Source: Actinophytocola xinjiangensis (GTDB lineage Bacteria > Actinomycetota > Actinomycetes > Mycobacteriales > Pseudonocardiaceae). Taken from it: 64,000 nt of DNA. This document shows positions 1-7,989 of the stretch, piece after piece (within the stretch, counting starts at the first letter, position 1; the number at the start of each line of letters is the position of its first letter). Location: contig NZ_MSIF01000008.1 in assembly GCF_001921215.1 (NCBI RefSeq), forward strand, positions 62,001 through 126,000, given 5' to 3'. The position numbers and the translations under genes are program-made. The notes under the pieces are model-generated. The model made no database searches. It had not been told where the DNA came from and saw only the letters and a program-made list of their open reading frames with translations.

Positions 1-732
1 CTGGACGAGGATGAGGTCGGCCCAGACCTGACGAACATTGCCTTCAGCCCGGATGACCGCTCACTGCTGATCACCGGCATACTCGACGTTGACGGCACCA
101 CGTCCACTCGGGTGTGGGATCTACGCCGTCGGACCACGACCCGCACGATCGCCGACACCGCAGGCGATGTGGTGCCGCATCCCAACGGCCAGTTGATCGT
201 CACAACACAGGGCCGGGCATACCGTTTCCCTTCCGGTAGCAGACTGCCCGCCGTCAGGGGCACCGGCAAGGCCACCGCCTTGGCGTTCAGCCCGAACGGG
301 GACTACTTGGCCGCCGGTGACGCATCCGGTCGGGTCGCGCTGTGGGACGGCCAACTCACCCAACACCTCGGTGTTCTCACCGCCCCCGACACCACCACCT
401 ACCAGTACGTCTCCGCGCTGGCCTTCTCCCCTGACGGTCAGACTCTGGCAGTTGCCGCGGACGAAGGCACCCTGCAACTGTGGGACACCACCACCCACCT
501 CCGCATCGGGTCATCGCTCCCCACACCCGGCGACACTGTCCGTGCCCTGGCATTCAGCCCCGACGGACGCACCCTCCACGCGGCCGGCGACCACACCCCA
601 CTTCAGACCTACGACATCACCCCCGACAAAGCGGCCCAGACCGTATGTCAGCGCGTCACCAACCACCTCACCTCGAACCAATGGCAGCGCCACCTACCAG
701 GCACCCCTTACCAGCAACTCTGCCCCCATTGA
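1..732 (+). CDS. WD40 beta-propeller protein, C-terminal part (5' end outside window)
   Basis: The frame is open from the first base and ends in TGA at 730-732. Four to five WD40 blades are visible from the repeating AFSPDG/AFSPNG plus LWD or VWD signatures. The tail (VCQRV..NLTS-like, W, LPGTPY, C) is typical of actinobacterial signalling proteins that carry WD40 repeats behind a kinase, caspase-like or nSTAND NTPase domain. Only the propeller end is visible, so the effector domain is unknown. The role is probably protein-protein scaffolding. The family call is firm; the function is not. Confidence 0.85.
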   Translation: MDEDEVGPDLTNIAFSPDDRSLLITGILDVDGTTSTRVWDLRRRTTTRTIADTAGDVVPHPNGQLIVTTQGRAYRFPSGSRLPAVRGTGKATALAFSPNGDYLAAGDASGRVALWDGQLTQHLGVLTAPDTTTYQYVSALAFSPDGQTLAVAADEGTLQLWDTTTHLRIGSSLPTPGDTVRALAFSPDGRTLHAAGDHTPLQTYDITPDKAAQTVCQRVTNHLTSNQWQRHLPGTPYQQLCPH

Positions 733-1057
733 GTTCGCCAACGAACCAACGACTCAGGGCACCAGGGTGGGACTGTTCCATGATCATGGGATAGACCCAC
801 GGTCGGGGCACGGCACCATGGACGCTGAGCGCGGAGGGTCCTTCCGCCACGATGGAAGGGGTTCCTGTGTCGCGGGCAACCGGGCTGTCAAGGAGATCTG
901 GCGTTGAGTGAGCCGATGCCACCCCGAGGCCGGTGACGTTGGTGAGCAGCAACAGGTTGTGTGCTTCCAGAATGCTTCGGCCGGCAGCCAACGGAAGTCA
1001 GGCCCCAGACCTGGGCGCGACACTGGCAAGTAGGTCAACCCAGCTCGCTGACGTTGG
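733..1057. other. intergenic stretch, nothing recognised
   Basis: 325 bases between the WD40 gene and the convergent SARP regulator. No ORF with plausible coding character was found. A 7-bp inverted repeat (CGCTGAC, loop GTTG, GTCAGCG; 1046-1063) overlaps the stop codon of the regulator and could be a weak terminator. Confidence 0.5.
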
Positions 1058-4000
1058 TCAGCGGGTGGGATGAGGGGCGTTGAGGTCGACGAGGAGCGTC
1101 TGGGCCTTGGTTCGGAGCAGGTGGTAGCCGCTGTGCCGCGCCGCGGCCATCGCGGTGGAGGCGAGGTAGATGGCCTGGTCGCGTTCACCGGTGCGAATGA
1201 GCGACGCGGCGAGGCCGACAAGTGCCTCGGTTTCCAGGAAGTGGTTGCCGATGCCTCTGGCGATGCGCAGTGCCTGCCGGTGCCCGTCGACCGCCGACTG
1301 GTAGCGGCCGAGTTGGTGCTGGATACTTGCCCGGGTGGTGAGCGTCCCCGCTTCGAGCCGCTTGTCTCCGGTCTCCCTTGCAAGGTCGACCGCTGTGCTC
1401 GCGAGGTCCAGTGCCTTGCCGAACTCGCGGGTGTCGCGGTGCAGCGCGGCCAGGGCGCGCAGCGTGTCGCCTTCGGTGTTGCGGTCGCCGATCTGGCGCA
1501 GCAGGGTGAGGGCGTCTGTCAGCGTGATCAGCGCCTCGTCGGGCCGATTCATCGCGAGGTGGATTTCGCCGAGGTGGGTCAGCGTGCGCGCCTCGCCGCT
1601 GCGTGAGCCCGATTCCCGGTGCAGAGCAAGCGATTCCAAGCAGTGCTTCGCGGCGTCGTGCAGTCTGCCCTGTCCGAGGCGGACCAGGCCGAGGTTGCCC
1701 AGGGCGGTTGCCTCACCAGCCTTCTGGCCCGTCTCCTGGTGGAGTTCGCGTGCTTGGGTGAACAGCTCGGCGGCCATGTCCAGTCGGCCGAGTGCCCAAT
1801 TGAGGTTGCCGAGGTTGCCAAGCGCCGCGGACCCGCCCTCCACCCAACCTACCTGGCGGGCAAGGGAAAGCGCCGTAGCGTGGTGGTCAATGGCGTCCTG
1901 GTGGCGGCCCTGCGCCCAGTGCAGGGTCGCCAGGCTGGCATGCGCGGCGGCCTGGGCCCGCTGGTCGCCTTCCGCTTCGGCAGCGGCGAGCCCGGCGTTG
2001 GCCGCCCTGCGCCAGTCCTCGGTATGCATGCGCAGGTACAGGTAACCGCGCAGGGCGTCGGCGATCCGCCAGGCCACCTCGGTGAACCCGTGCTCGATGG
2101 CGTGAGGCACGGCGGAGACCAGGTTGGGGCGCTCGTCGTCGAGCCATGCCGATGCCTGCCGATGGTCACCGAGCCAGCTGACAGGCGGTTCGGCACCCGC
2201 GGGCTCTGGCAGGCGCAACACGTGCGGGTACAACCTGCCGGCGGCGGCGATGACCCCGTGCAGGTAGTGGTCATACAGCCGAGCGAGGGCGGCCTCGCGG
2301 TCGGGTGCGGACTCGCCGGTAGTCGCCTTCCGCTCGGCATAGGCCCGCAGCAGATCGTGGAAGCTGTACCGGCCAGGCGCGTGCTCGTCGAGCAGGTGAG
2401 CCGCGACCAGACGGTCGAGCAGCGACGCCGACGTGGTGACCGGCAGGTTCGCGAGCGAAGCTGCCGCCCGCACGGTGACATGCGGCCCGGGCACCAGCCC
2501 GAGAAGCCGGAAGAGCCTTCTCGCGGCGACCGGGAGCGCACCGTAGGAATGGTCGAACGCCACCCGGACCGCGACGTCCTGGTCGCCGTCGACCTGCAGG
2601 GCGCTCAGCCGGTCCTCCTTGAGCCTTGCCACGTGGTCGGCCACCGCCGTACCGGACGCCACCACCATGTTGGCCGCCGCGATCCGCAACGCCAGAGGCA
2701 GGTATCCGCACAGCTCGGCCATGTCTGTCAGCGCAGACGGCTCTCGGTCCGCTCGCTCCGCGCCGACCAGCCGTGCCAGCAGGGTCTGTGCCGCGCCAGG
2801 AGCGAGTGAGTCGAGCGCCAGCCGCACCGCGCCGTCCTTGGCGAGCAGGCCGGCGAGGTGGTCGCGGCTGGTGACCAGCACAAGGCATCCCGGGCTGTTG
2901 GGCAGCAGCGGGCGCACCTGGTCCGGGTGGTTCGCGTTGTCCAGCAGCACGAGCATGCGCCGGTCGGCGAGCAGGCTGCGATAGGTCGCCGCTGCCTCGT
3001 CCACATCGGACGGCAAGGAGGTCGGCGGAACATTCAGTGCGGTAAGGAATCTGGCCAGCACCTCCATCGGTCGCAGCGGTGACCCCGCCGAGTAGCCCCG
3101 AAGGTCCACATGGAGCTGTCCGTCTGGGAACTGGTCGTGCACCCGGTGTGCCCAATGCACGGCAAGCGCGGTCTTGCCGACCCCGGCGGTCCCGGAGACC
3201 ACCACGACAGGTAGATGTGACGCTCCGCCGACAGGCAGCAGGTTGTCGAGCCGGGCGCAGGCGTCGTCACGGCCGGTGAACGCGGCGACGTCCGCCGGCA
3301 GCTGAGCTGGCCTGATTCGCTCGTCCCGCCTCGACGTGACCGCGCTCCTCCTGTCCGACACGACGAGTTCGTTGTCCTCGGCGAGGATCGCCGCATGCAA
3401 CTCCCGCAGTGGCAGGCTCGGCTCGAGACCGAGGTCCTCGACCAGAATGCCGCGCGCTCGTTGGTAGGCGTTCAACGCCTCCGCCCGCCGCCCGCACCGA
3501 TAGAGCGCGAGCATCAACTGGGTCCACAGTCGCTCGCGCAATGGGTTCTCGACGACAAGCCCCTGCAACTCGTCGACCACCTCGAAGTGCTCACCGAGCG
3601 CGACCCTAGCCTCGAGGTACAGCTCGATGCCGGTGAGCCTGGCTTGATCGAGTCGCTGCGCCGCGGCCGTGATTGCCGGAGTGGCCGGCACGTCGGCGAG
3701 GGCAGATCCACGCCACAGGGCAAGTCCCTCGGACAGCTGGGCGGCCGCGATCTTCGGCTTGCCGTCGACGACGCTTCGCTGTCCGGACTCGGCGAGCCGC
3801 TGGAAAACATCGGCGTCGAGGGCGTCATCGGAAAGCACCAGCTCGTAGCCGCGACCTCGGGTGACCAGAGGACAGTCCTGGGTACCGAGCAGTCGGCGAA
3901 GACGCATCACATAGCCGTGCACGGTGCCCTTCGCAGCCTGCGGCGGGTGTGCACCCCAGATCTCGTCGATCACGCGGTCGATGGGGACAACCTGCCCCGC

Positions 4001-4105
4001 TTCCAGCAGAAGCATCGCGAGGAGTGTTCGCTGTTGCGGCGCTCCGACCTGCGTCCACACCGTCCCGTCCCAGACACCCAGGGGCCCGAGAATCCGAAAC
4101 CGCAT
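1058..4105 (-). CDS. AfsR/SARP-family transcriptional regulator (wHTH-BTAD-NB-ARC-TPR)
   Basis: About 1015 aa. Order: OmpR-type winged helix (about 1-95, starting MRFRILGPL), bacterial transcriptional activation domain (about 95-245), NB-ARC ATPase with P-loop SGTAGVGKT near residue 304 and the LLLDNA Walker B-type segment, then TPR-like repeats (about 690-1000). This is the AfsR/large-SARP architecture, a DNA-binding activator commonly controlling secondary metabolism. The ATG at 4105 was chosen over an upstream in-frame TTG because the conserved MRFRILGPL begins there. It is transcribed divergently from a secreted-protein gene. No biosynthetic cluster is adjacent, so the target is unknown. 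Confidence 0.93.
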   Translation of the reverse strand: MRFRILGPLGVWDGTVWTQVGAPQQRTLLAMLLLEAGQVVPIDRVIDEIWGAHPPQAAKGTVHGYVMRLRRLLGTQDCPLVTRGRGYELVLSDDALDADVFQRLAESGQRSVVDGKPKIAAAQLSEGLALWRGSALADVPATPAITAAAQRLDQARLTGIELYLEARVALGEHFEVVDELQGLVVENPLRERLWTQLMLALYRCGRRAEALNAYQRARGILVEDLGLEPSLPLRELHAAILAEDNELVVSDRRSAVTSRRDERIRPAQLPADVAAFTGRDDACARLDNLLPVGGASHLPVVVVSGTAGVGKTALAVHWAHRVHDQFPDGQLHVDLRGYSAGSPLRPMEVLARFLTALNVPPTSLPSDVDEAAATYRSLLADRRMLVLLDNANHPDQVRPLLPNSPGCLVLVTSRDHLAGLLAKDGAVRLALDSLAPGAAQTLLARLVGAERADREPSALTDMAELCGYLPLALRIAAANMVVASGTAVADHVARLKEDRLSALQVDGDQDVAVRVAFDHSYGALPVAARRLFRLLGLVPGPHVTVRAAASLANLPVTTSASLLDRLVAAHLLDEHAPGRYSFHDLLRAYAERKATTGESAPDREAALARLYDHYLHGVIAAAGRLYPHVLRLPEPAGAEPPVSWLGDHRQASAWLDDERPNLVSAVPHAIEHGFTEVAWRIADALRGYLYLRMHTEDWRRAANAGLAAAEAEGDQRAQAAAHASLATLHWAQGRHQDAIDHHATALSLARQVGWVEGGSAALGNLGNLNWALGRLDMAAELFTQARELHQETGQKAGEATALGNLGLVRLGQGRLHDAAKHCLESLALHRESGSRSGEARTLTHLGEIHLAMNRPDEALITLTDALTLLRQIGDRNTEGDTLRALAALHRDTREFGKALDLASTAVDLARETGDKRLEAGTLTTRASIQHQLGRYQSAVDGHRQALRIARGIGNHFLETEALVGLAASLIRTGERDQAIYLASTAMAAARHSGYHLLRTKAQTLLVDLNAPHPTR

Positions 4106-4214
4106 ACGCCCTACCCGTCGCGCCAAGCGTCAACTCAGCCTCAGCTTAGCGGTCGGCACTAGCGTCCTGCGGCAGTTCCGCTCACGCCCTGTCCTCGGCT
4201 CTGGAGACAACCTG

Positions 4215-5111
4215 ATGATCAAACCAGTTGGCTGTGCCGGGCGGTTCGGCGTTGCCGTCCTGGCGGTGGCGTCCTTCGCGGCACCACTACCAGCGGCAGC
4301 GGCGATCACCCCGACCTCCGATCCGTTTGTGGTGATGAACTCGGCATCCATGCAGGCTGGACCGGTACCGCGCGGGGCGCGGCTGAGCATCGTGACCGCC
4401 GATCCGCTCACCCTCGAGGTACCTCGGGTCTTCACCCGGTGGACACAGAACACGCCAGCCGGCACGTATGTCGAGGCGACCTGCGGGGCGGACGGCAGCT
4501 TGCTGCGGCTGCCGATACTGGCCGTCGACCAAGTGGGAGAAGGCACCCGGATCGACGTGTACTACCCGAACTCGGTCGGATCGGAGCCTTTCGGCACGTG
4601 CGCGGACTCCGGTACGAGCGAGTTCAAGGTGCACCCGTACGGCGGCGCCCCGATGACCGTCGAGGTCGAGACGGTCCCCGCGCACCCGGGGATCTTCACT
4701 GTCGGTGACGCGCCGGACGGCGACCACCTTGACGACTTCGGCGGCGTCACGACACCGATCGTGTCCTGCAACGAGCGTCTTCCGGCCGAGCCAGCGGTGT
4801 GCCCGGTACGCGTGTTCGGTGAGCCAGCTGTCCTGCGGATCACCCTCACCGGCTCGGACGTCCTGGCCTGTGACCCGTGTCCGACCGGCTCGATAGTCTT
4901 CGAGCTCGCTCGGGTAACCGAAGGTGTGCCCGGCCCGTTCGTGCAGCAGATTCTGGGGAGTCTCGTCCGGGACGGTAGCGGCATCGAGCGGGCAAAGATC
5001 TACATGTACACCGACATGCTCCCCGGTGTCTACCAGTTGCGGGTCCGGAACCTGCTGCGACCGGAATTCCCGCCTGTGCTGCGTGTGGAGTTCGGTCTGC
5101 CCGTCGGCTGA
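4215..5111 (+). CDS. secreted protein of unknown function
   Basis: 298 aa. The ATG at 4215 has GGAGA upstream and opens a clear Sec signal peptide (MIKPVGCAGRFGVAVLAVAS then an APLPAAAA cleavage region). The mature part is beta-rich, with paired cysteines (C near EATCGADG, GTCADSG, VSCNER, VCPVR, ACDPCP) suggesting disulfides in an extracellular protein. One segment (HPGIFTVGD) faintly recalls Ig-like repeat proteins. I do not recognise a family. It is divergent from the SARP gene across about 110 bp and is followed directly by a strong terminator, so it is probably monocistronic. Confidence 0.8.
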   Translation: MIKPVGCAGRFGVAVLAVASFAAPLPAAAAITPTSDPFVVMNSASMQAGPVPRGARLSIVTADPLTLEVPRVFTRWTQNTPAGTYVEATCGADGSLLRLPILAVDQVGEGTRIDVYYPNSVGSEPFGTCADSGTSEFKVHPYGGAPMTVEVETVPAHPGIFTVGDAPDGDHLDDFGGVTTPIVSCNERLPAEPAVCPVRVFGEPAVLRITLTGSDVLACDPCPTGSIVFELARVTEGVPGPFVQQILGSLVRDGSGIERAKIYMYTDMLPGVYQLRVRNLLRPEFPPVLRVEFGLPVG

Positions 5112-5122
5112 TCAGCTGAAGC

Positions 5123-5152
5123 CGGGCCTCGTGTCCTTGGGCACGAGGCCCG
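5123..5152 (+). terminator. intrinsic terminator-like hairpin
   Basis: Perfect 11-bp stem (CGGGCCTCGTG / CACGAGGCCCG) with an 8-nt loop, 11 nt after the stop of the secreted-protein gene. There is no U-tract, as is usual in high-GC actinomycetes. Confidence 0.8.
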
Positions 5153-5224
5153 ACCCGTCTGGCTGACTCGGCACACCATTGCCGAACCAGCGGCCGGCCG
5201 AAGCACGCCTGACCGGGAGGGGGC

Positions 5225-5453
5225 GCCGATCTCTCCTCGGTTCGTCACCAACGCGACGTTCAACCCGAAACAGGCGGTGGCCGGCCGGGAGGACCCGAGC
5301 TCGTAGGTGCCCCGGATACCCGTCCACCGGAGTCCGTCCTGCGAAAAGGGCCTGAATGCACGTCTGGTCGAACACGTTCTGCGTGTTGCGGTATCTCTCG
5401 CCGACCACAGGGAACTCGCTGGTCCCGATCTCAGCAGTGAAGGCGGCGGAAAT
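5225..5453 (-). pseudogene. possible frameshifted remnant of an exported-protein gene
   Basis: Protein-like sequence on the minus strand runs in one frame (EIGTSEFPVVGERYRNTQN, then FDQTCIQALF) and continues after a shift near 5340 in the neighbouring frame (DGLRWTGIRGTYELGSS, then ALVTNRGEIG). Neither frame has a convincing start, and the flanks are not coding-like. The parts read as one continuous protein, which suggests a decayed gene of unrecognised family. The 491-base interval 5112-5602 otherwise holds only the terminator upstream. Low confidence. Confidence 0.35.
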
Positions 5454-5602
5454 CCTGCGACGACGGGCCCGGCGAGGCGATGGCGGCTGGCAATCAGGAG
5501 GCGGGTACCAGGGCAGGGGTAGCCACCGGGCCGTCTTGTGTTGCATGATCGCATGAGTTGTCACTCCGCTGGTGCTCCGGGTTACGACGAGAGGCGGTCC
5601 TC

Positions 5603-6427
5603 GTGTCCAACGCACTCAGCAGGCGGTCGGCGCTCCTGCTCGGCGGCGGCGTCGTTCTCGGAACGGCCGGGGCGGTGGTCTCCGCCGGCACGGCGTCCGC
5701 GGCGTCGAACTGGGTCGGGCTCACGGTGATCACGGCCAACGTCGGGCGGGGCAACCTGGCCGCGCGGGAGCCGGCGATCCGCGCGGTCCGCGGCTACTCG
5801 ACCGAGCACCCGAACTACCGGCCGCTGGTGGGCTGGCAGGAGATCAACGAGGGTGACACCGGTGAGCCGGCGATGATCGCGAGGCACTTCGCCGGGGCGT
5901 ACACCACCACGTTCCTGCGTCACGACCGGTCCTATCGCGTGCCGATCTCGGTCCCGGACCCGTGGCGGGTGGTGTCGTCGACCACGACCCGCGCGCACGG
6001 CGGCGTCGCCGACCGGAAGAGCCCGCCGCGGTGGCTCAACGAGGTCGTTCTCCGACACGCCAACCACCCGAACCTCGAGTTCGCCCTGCTCAACACCCAC
6101 TACATCGCCAACGCCTACAACGGTGACCGGCTCGACCGGCTCAAGCCCTACTGGCACCTGATGAAGGACCTCCACCGGGCCCGCGTGCTCCACCACCACA
6201 ACCAGGGCCGACTGGTCATCTGGACCGCCGACACCAACAAGGCGAACTACGTCCGGGCCACCGGCCGGGACGCCGAACGGCGGGCCTTCCTGGCCGGGGT
6301 GGACCGGATCAACTGGCTGCCGGGCAACGGCACGGTGCGAGCCGAGTTGCTGGAGACCTGGACGATCGACATGCGGGTCGACGGGCACGACGCGCGCGCG
6401 GCGCGGTTCCGTCTCCGGGTGGCCTGA
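5603..6427 (+). CDS. secreted endonuclease/exonuclease/phosphatase-fold protein
   Basis: 274 aa. GTG at 5603 with GAGAGGCGG upstream; it opens a Tat-like signal (LSRRSALLLGGGVVLG, then ASA). The mature part has the EEP-superfamily landmarks: an N-terminal TANV segment, the catalytic-glutamate segment GWQEIN, NTHYI in the middle and TADTNK (D-x-N type) near the C-terminus. EEP enzymes are Mg-dependent phosphodiesterases or phosphatases (DNase I, sphingomyelinase-like); the substrate cannot be read here. The final histidine motif is not obvious. It is 21 bp upstream of a secreted GH43-like gene on the same strand, so the two are probably co-transcribed exoenzymes. Confidence 0.75.
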   Translation: MSNALSRRSALLLGGGVVLGTAGAVVSAGTASAASNWVGLTVITANVGRGNLAAREPAIRAVRGYSTEHPNYRPLVGWQEINEGDTGEPAMIARHFAGAYTTTFLRHDRSYRVPISVPDPWRVVSSTTTRAHGGVADRKSPPRWLNEVVLRHANHPNLEFALLNTHYIANAYNGDRLDRLKPYWHLMKDLHRARVLHHHNQGRLVIWTADTNKANYVRATGRDAERRAFLAGVDRINWLPGNGTVRAELLETWTIDMRVDGHDARAARFRLRVA

Positions 6428-6448
6428 ACCGACCTGCTGGAGGAAACG

Positions 6449-7513
6449 GTGTCACTGAGCAGAAGAATCCTGGTGGGAGCGCTCGTGGCCGGAGTCGTCG
6501 CGGCGGGCGTGGCTGTCGGGGCGGCCAGTGCGTCCGGCGGCGTCACGGCCACCGCCAACGAGTCGACGTTTCCGCTGGCGGACCCGGACACCCTGCGCGC
6601 GGAGGACGGCCGCTACGTCACCTACGGCACGACGGTCGGCGCCGGCAGGGGCAAGCGGTGCGGCGGGGTCGGAAAGCTGTGGGTCCCGGTCCTGACCCAC
6701 GGCTCGGGCAACACCGTCGGCATGTCCGACTGCGCGTCGGGCGACGCGTTGCCCGGCGGACCTGGCGAGTGGGCGTCGGGGAACATCTGGGCGCCGGGGG
6801 TGGTGCGCTTCGGTGACCGGTTCTTCATGTACTACACCGCGTCCCGGAAGGGCAGCGGGCAGAAGTGCCTCGGCAGGGCGATCTCGCGCAGCGCCTACGG
6901 CCCGTTCCGGAACGCGGGCGGCTGGGCCTGCCCGCCGGGCGGCCGGTGGGCCATCGACGCGAACCCTTTCGTCGCCGGCGGCAGGATGTACGTGGCCTAC
7001 CGCGACGACGCGATCACGTCCGGGCCGGAGACCGGGATCTCCGTGGTGCGCACCGACGGCGAGGGCCGGGCGGAGTGGTCGACCCGCCGGGACGCGCTGA
7101 AGAGCACCCACCTCACGTGGGACACCAGGCGGGCTGCCGGCACCACCCACGTGATCGAGAACCCGTCGATGTTCAAGGCCGGCGACCACTGGTTCCTCGC
7201 CTACTCCGGCAACAACTGGGACAGCGCCCGCTACGCCACCGGCATCGCGAAATGCGGCACGGGGCCGATTCCCGGCACGCGGTGCACGCCGCTGCGTGAC
7301 GGCGTGGCCAGGCCGTACTTCGGCTTCACCGGCGAGGCCGGGCTCGGCCCGTACCGTGGCCTGCCGGGCAACCACCGCGGCCCGGGCGGCCTGGACGTGT
7401 TCACCGCCGCCGACGGCGGCAAACGAGTCGTCTACCACTGGTGGAACGGAACCAGCCGGTTTCCGATGACCGGCGCGTTCGGCCGGGACTCGGGAGGCTT
7501 CCGGGTCCGGTGA
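6449..7513 (+). CDS. secreted glycoside hydrolase family 43-like protein
   Basis: 354 aa. GTG start with GGAGGAAA upstream; Sec signal peptide (RRILVGALVAGVVAAGVAVG). The five-bladed propeller signatures of GH43 are visible: ADPDTLRAEDGRYVTYGT (candidate base Asp), NIWAPGVVRFGDRFFMYYTA, IDANPFVAGGRMYVAYRDD (pKa-modulating Asp) and HVIENPSMFKAGDHWFLAYSG (candidate acid Glu). GH43 enzymes are mainly arabinan/xylan exo- or endo-hydrolases. It follows the EEP-fold gene closely and no polysaccharide locus is adjacent, so the substrate is uncertain. It ends before a 290-base spacer leading to the EF-G paralog leader. Confidence 0.85.
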   Translation: MSLSRRILVGALVAGVVAAGVAVGAASASGGVTATANESTFPLADPDTLRAEDGRYVTYGTTVGAGRGKRCGGVGKLWVPVLTHGSGNTVGMSDCASGDALPGGPGEWASGNIWAPGVVRFGDRFFMYYTASRKGSGQKCLGRAISRSAYGPFRNAGGWACPPGGRWAIDANPFVAGGRMYVAYRDDAITSGPETGISVVRTDGEGRAEWSTRRDALKSTHLTWDTRRAAGTTHVIENPSMFKAGDHWFLAYSGNNWDSARYATGIAKCGTGPIPGTRCTPLRDGVARPYFGFTGEAGLGPYRGLPGNHRGPGGLDVFTAADGGKRVVYHWWNGTSRFPMTGAFGRDSGGFRVR

Positions 7514-7764
7514 CCGGCACCGGGCCGGTTCCGCGACATTGATGCCCAAGCCGCCCGGCGAAGGCGTCGCCGGCCGGTGCGGCGACAGCTCGTCGCCGGG
7601 CGTGGCTGAGCCATCGAGGCGTGGACGCAGCCATCGATCTCGGCGCGAAAGACGTCACCTCGGTGCGGCAGACGTCCAGGTTCCCGACCGACCCGATTCC
7701 GAATGGGCGGAGGGAGACCGATGACGTACTCGGAAATTCGCGACCCATTCCGTCCTGGATCCGC

Positions 7765-7770
7765 TATAGT
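7765..7770 (+). promoter_or_regulatory. candidate -10 element for the leader/EF-G transcript
   Basis: TATAGT (5 of 6 matches to TATAAT) lies 34 bases before the leader start codon. No good -35 is visible. It is the only strong -10 in the 290-base spacer 7514-7803, which otherwise shows no gene. Confidence 0.4.
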
Positions 7771-7803
7771 CCTGTCGATCCGCGACAGTTGAGAGGAGGC
7801 GCC

Positions 7804-7899
7804 GTGTTCTGTCACGCCGTTCTCCTGTCGCGGTACGAGGTGATCCTGATCTCTTCGTCCCTTCGGTGCCCGCTGCGCGGCCGGTACCGGAACCGGTGA
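7804..7899 (+). CDS. 31-codon leader peptide upstream of the EF-G paralog
   Basis: GTG at 7804 is preceded by a near-perfect SD (GAGAGGAGG), much stronger than that of the downstream gene. The peptide begins MFCHAVLLSRYEVILISS and ends in an arginine-rich stretch (RGRYRNR). Its stop is followed within 7 nt by a long GC hairpin, and the GTPase gene starts 90 nt further on. A strongly translated mini-ORF, a hairpin and a weakly accessible main start are the arrangement of ribosome-mediated attenuation known for tet(M)-, erm- and ABC-F-type resistance genes. Assignment as a regulatory leader is inference from layout. Confidence 0.6.
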   Translation: MFCHAVLLSRYEVILISSSLRCPLRGRYRNR

Positions 7900-7905
7900 A
7901 GGCGA

Positions 7906-7936
7906 GCGCGCCGTGCCCGTACGGGCCGGTGCGCGC
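7906..7936 (+). promoter_or_regulatory. hairpin between leader ORF and EF-G paralog
   Basis: GCGCGC arms at both ends enclose an inner GCCC-GTAC-GGGC stem, giving an extended imperfect hairpin 6 nt downstream of the leader stop. It could act as a terminator or pausing structure in attenuation. Confidence 0.5.
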
Positions 7937-7968
7937 GTGGTCACGTGAATCGCGCTGACCCCGGATCA

Positions 7969-7980
7969 CCTTTCGAAAGG
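7969..7980 (+). promoter_or_regulatory. SD-overlapping palindrome of the EF-G paralog
   Basis: The perfect palindrome CCTTTCGAAAGG contains the presumed SD (GAAAGG) 9 nt before the GTG at 7990. A short hairpin here would occlude ribosome binding. Confidence 0.45.
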
Positions 7981-7989
7981 CCAGTTCTC

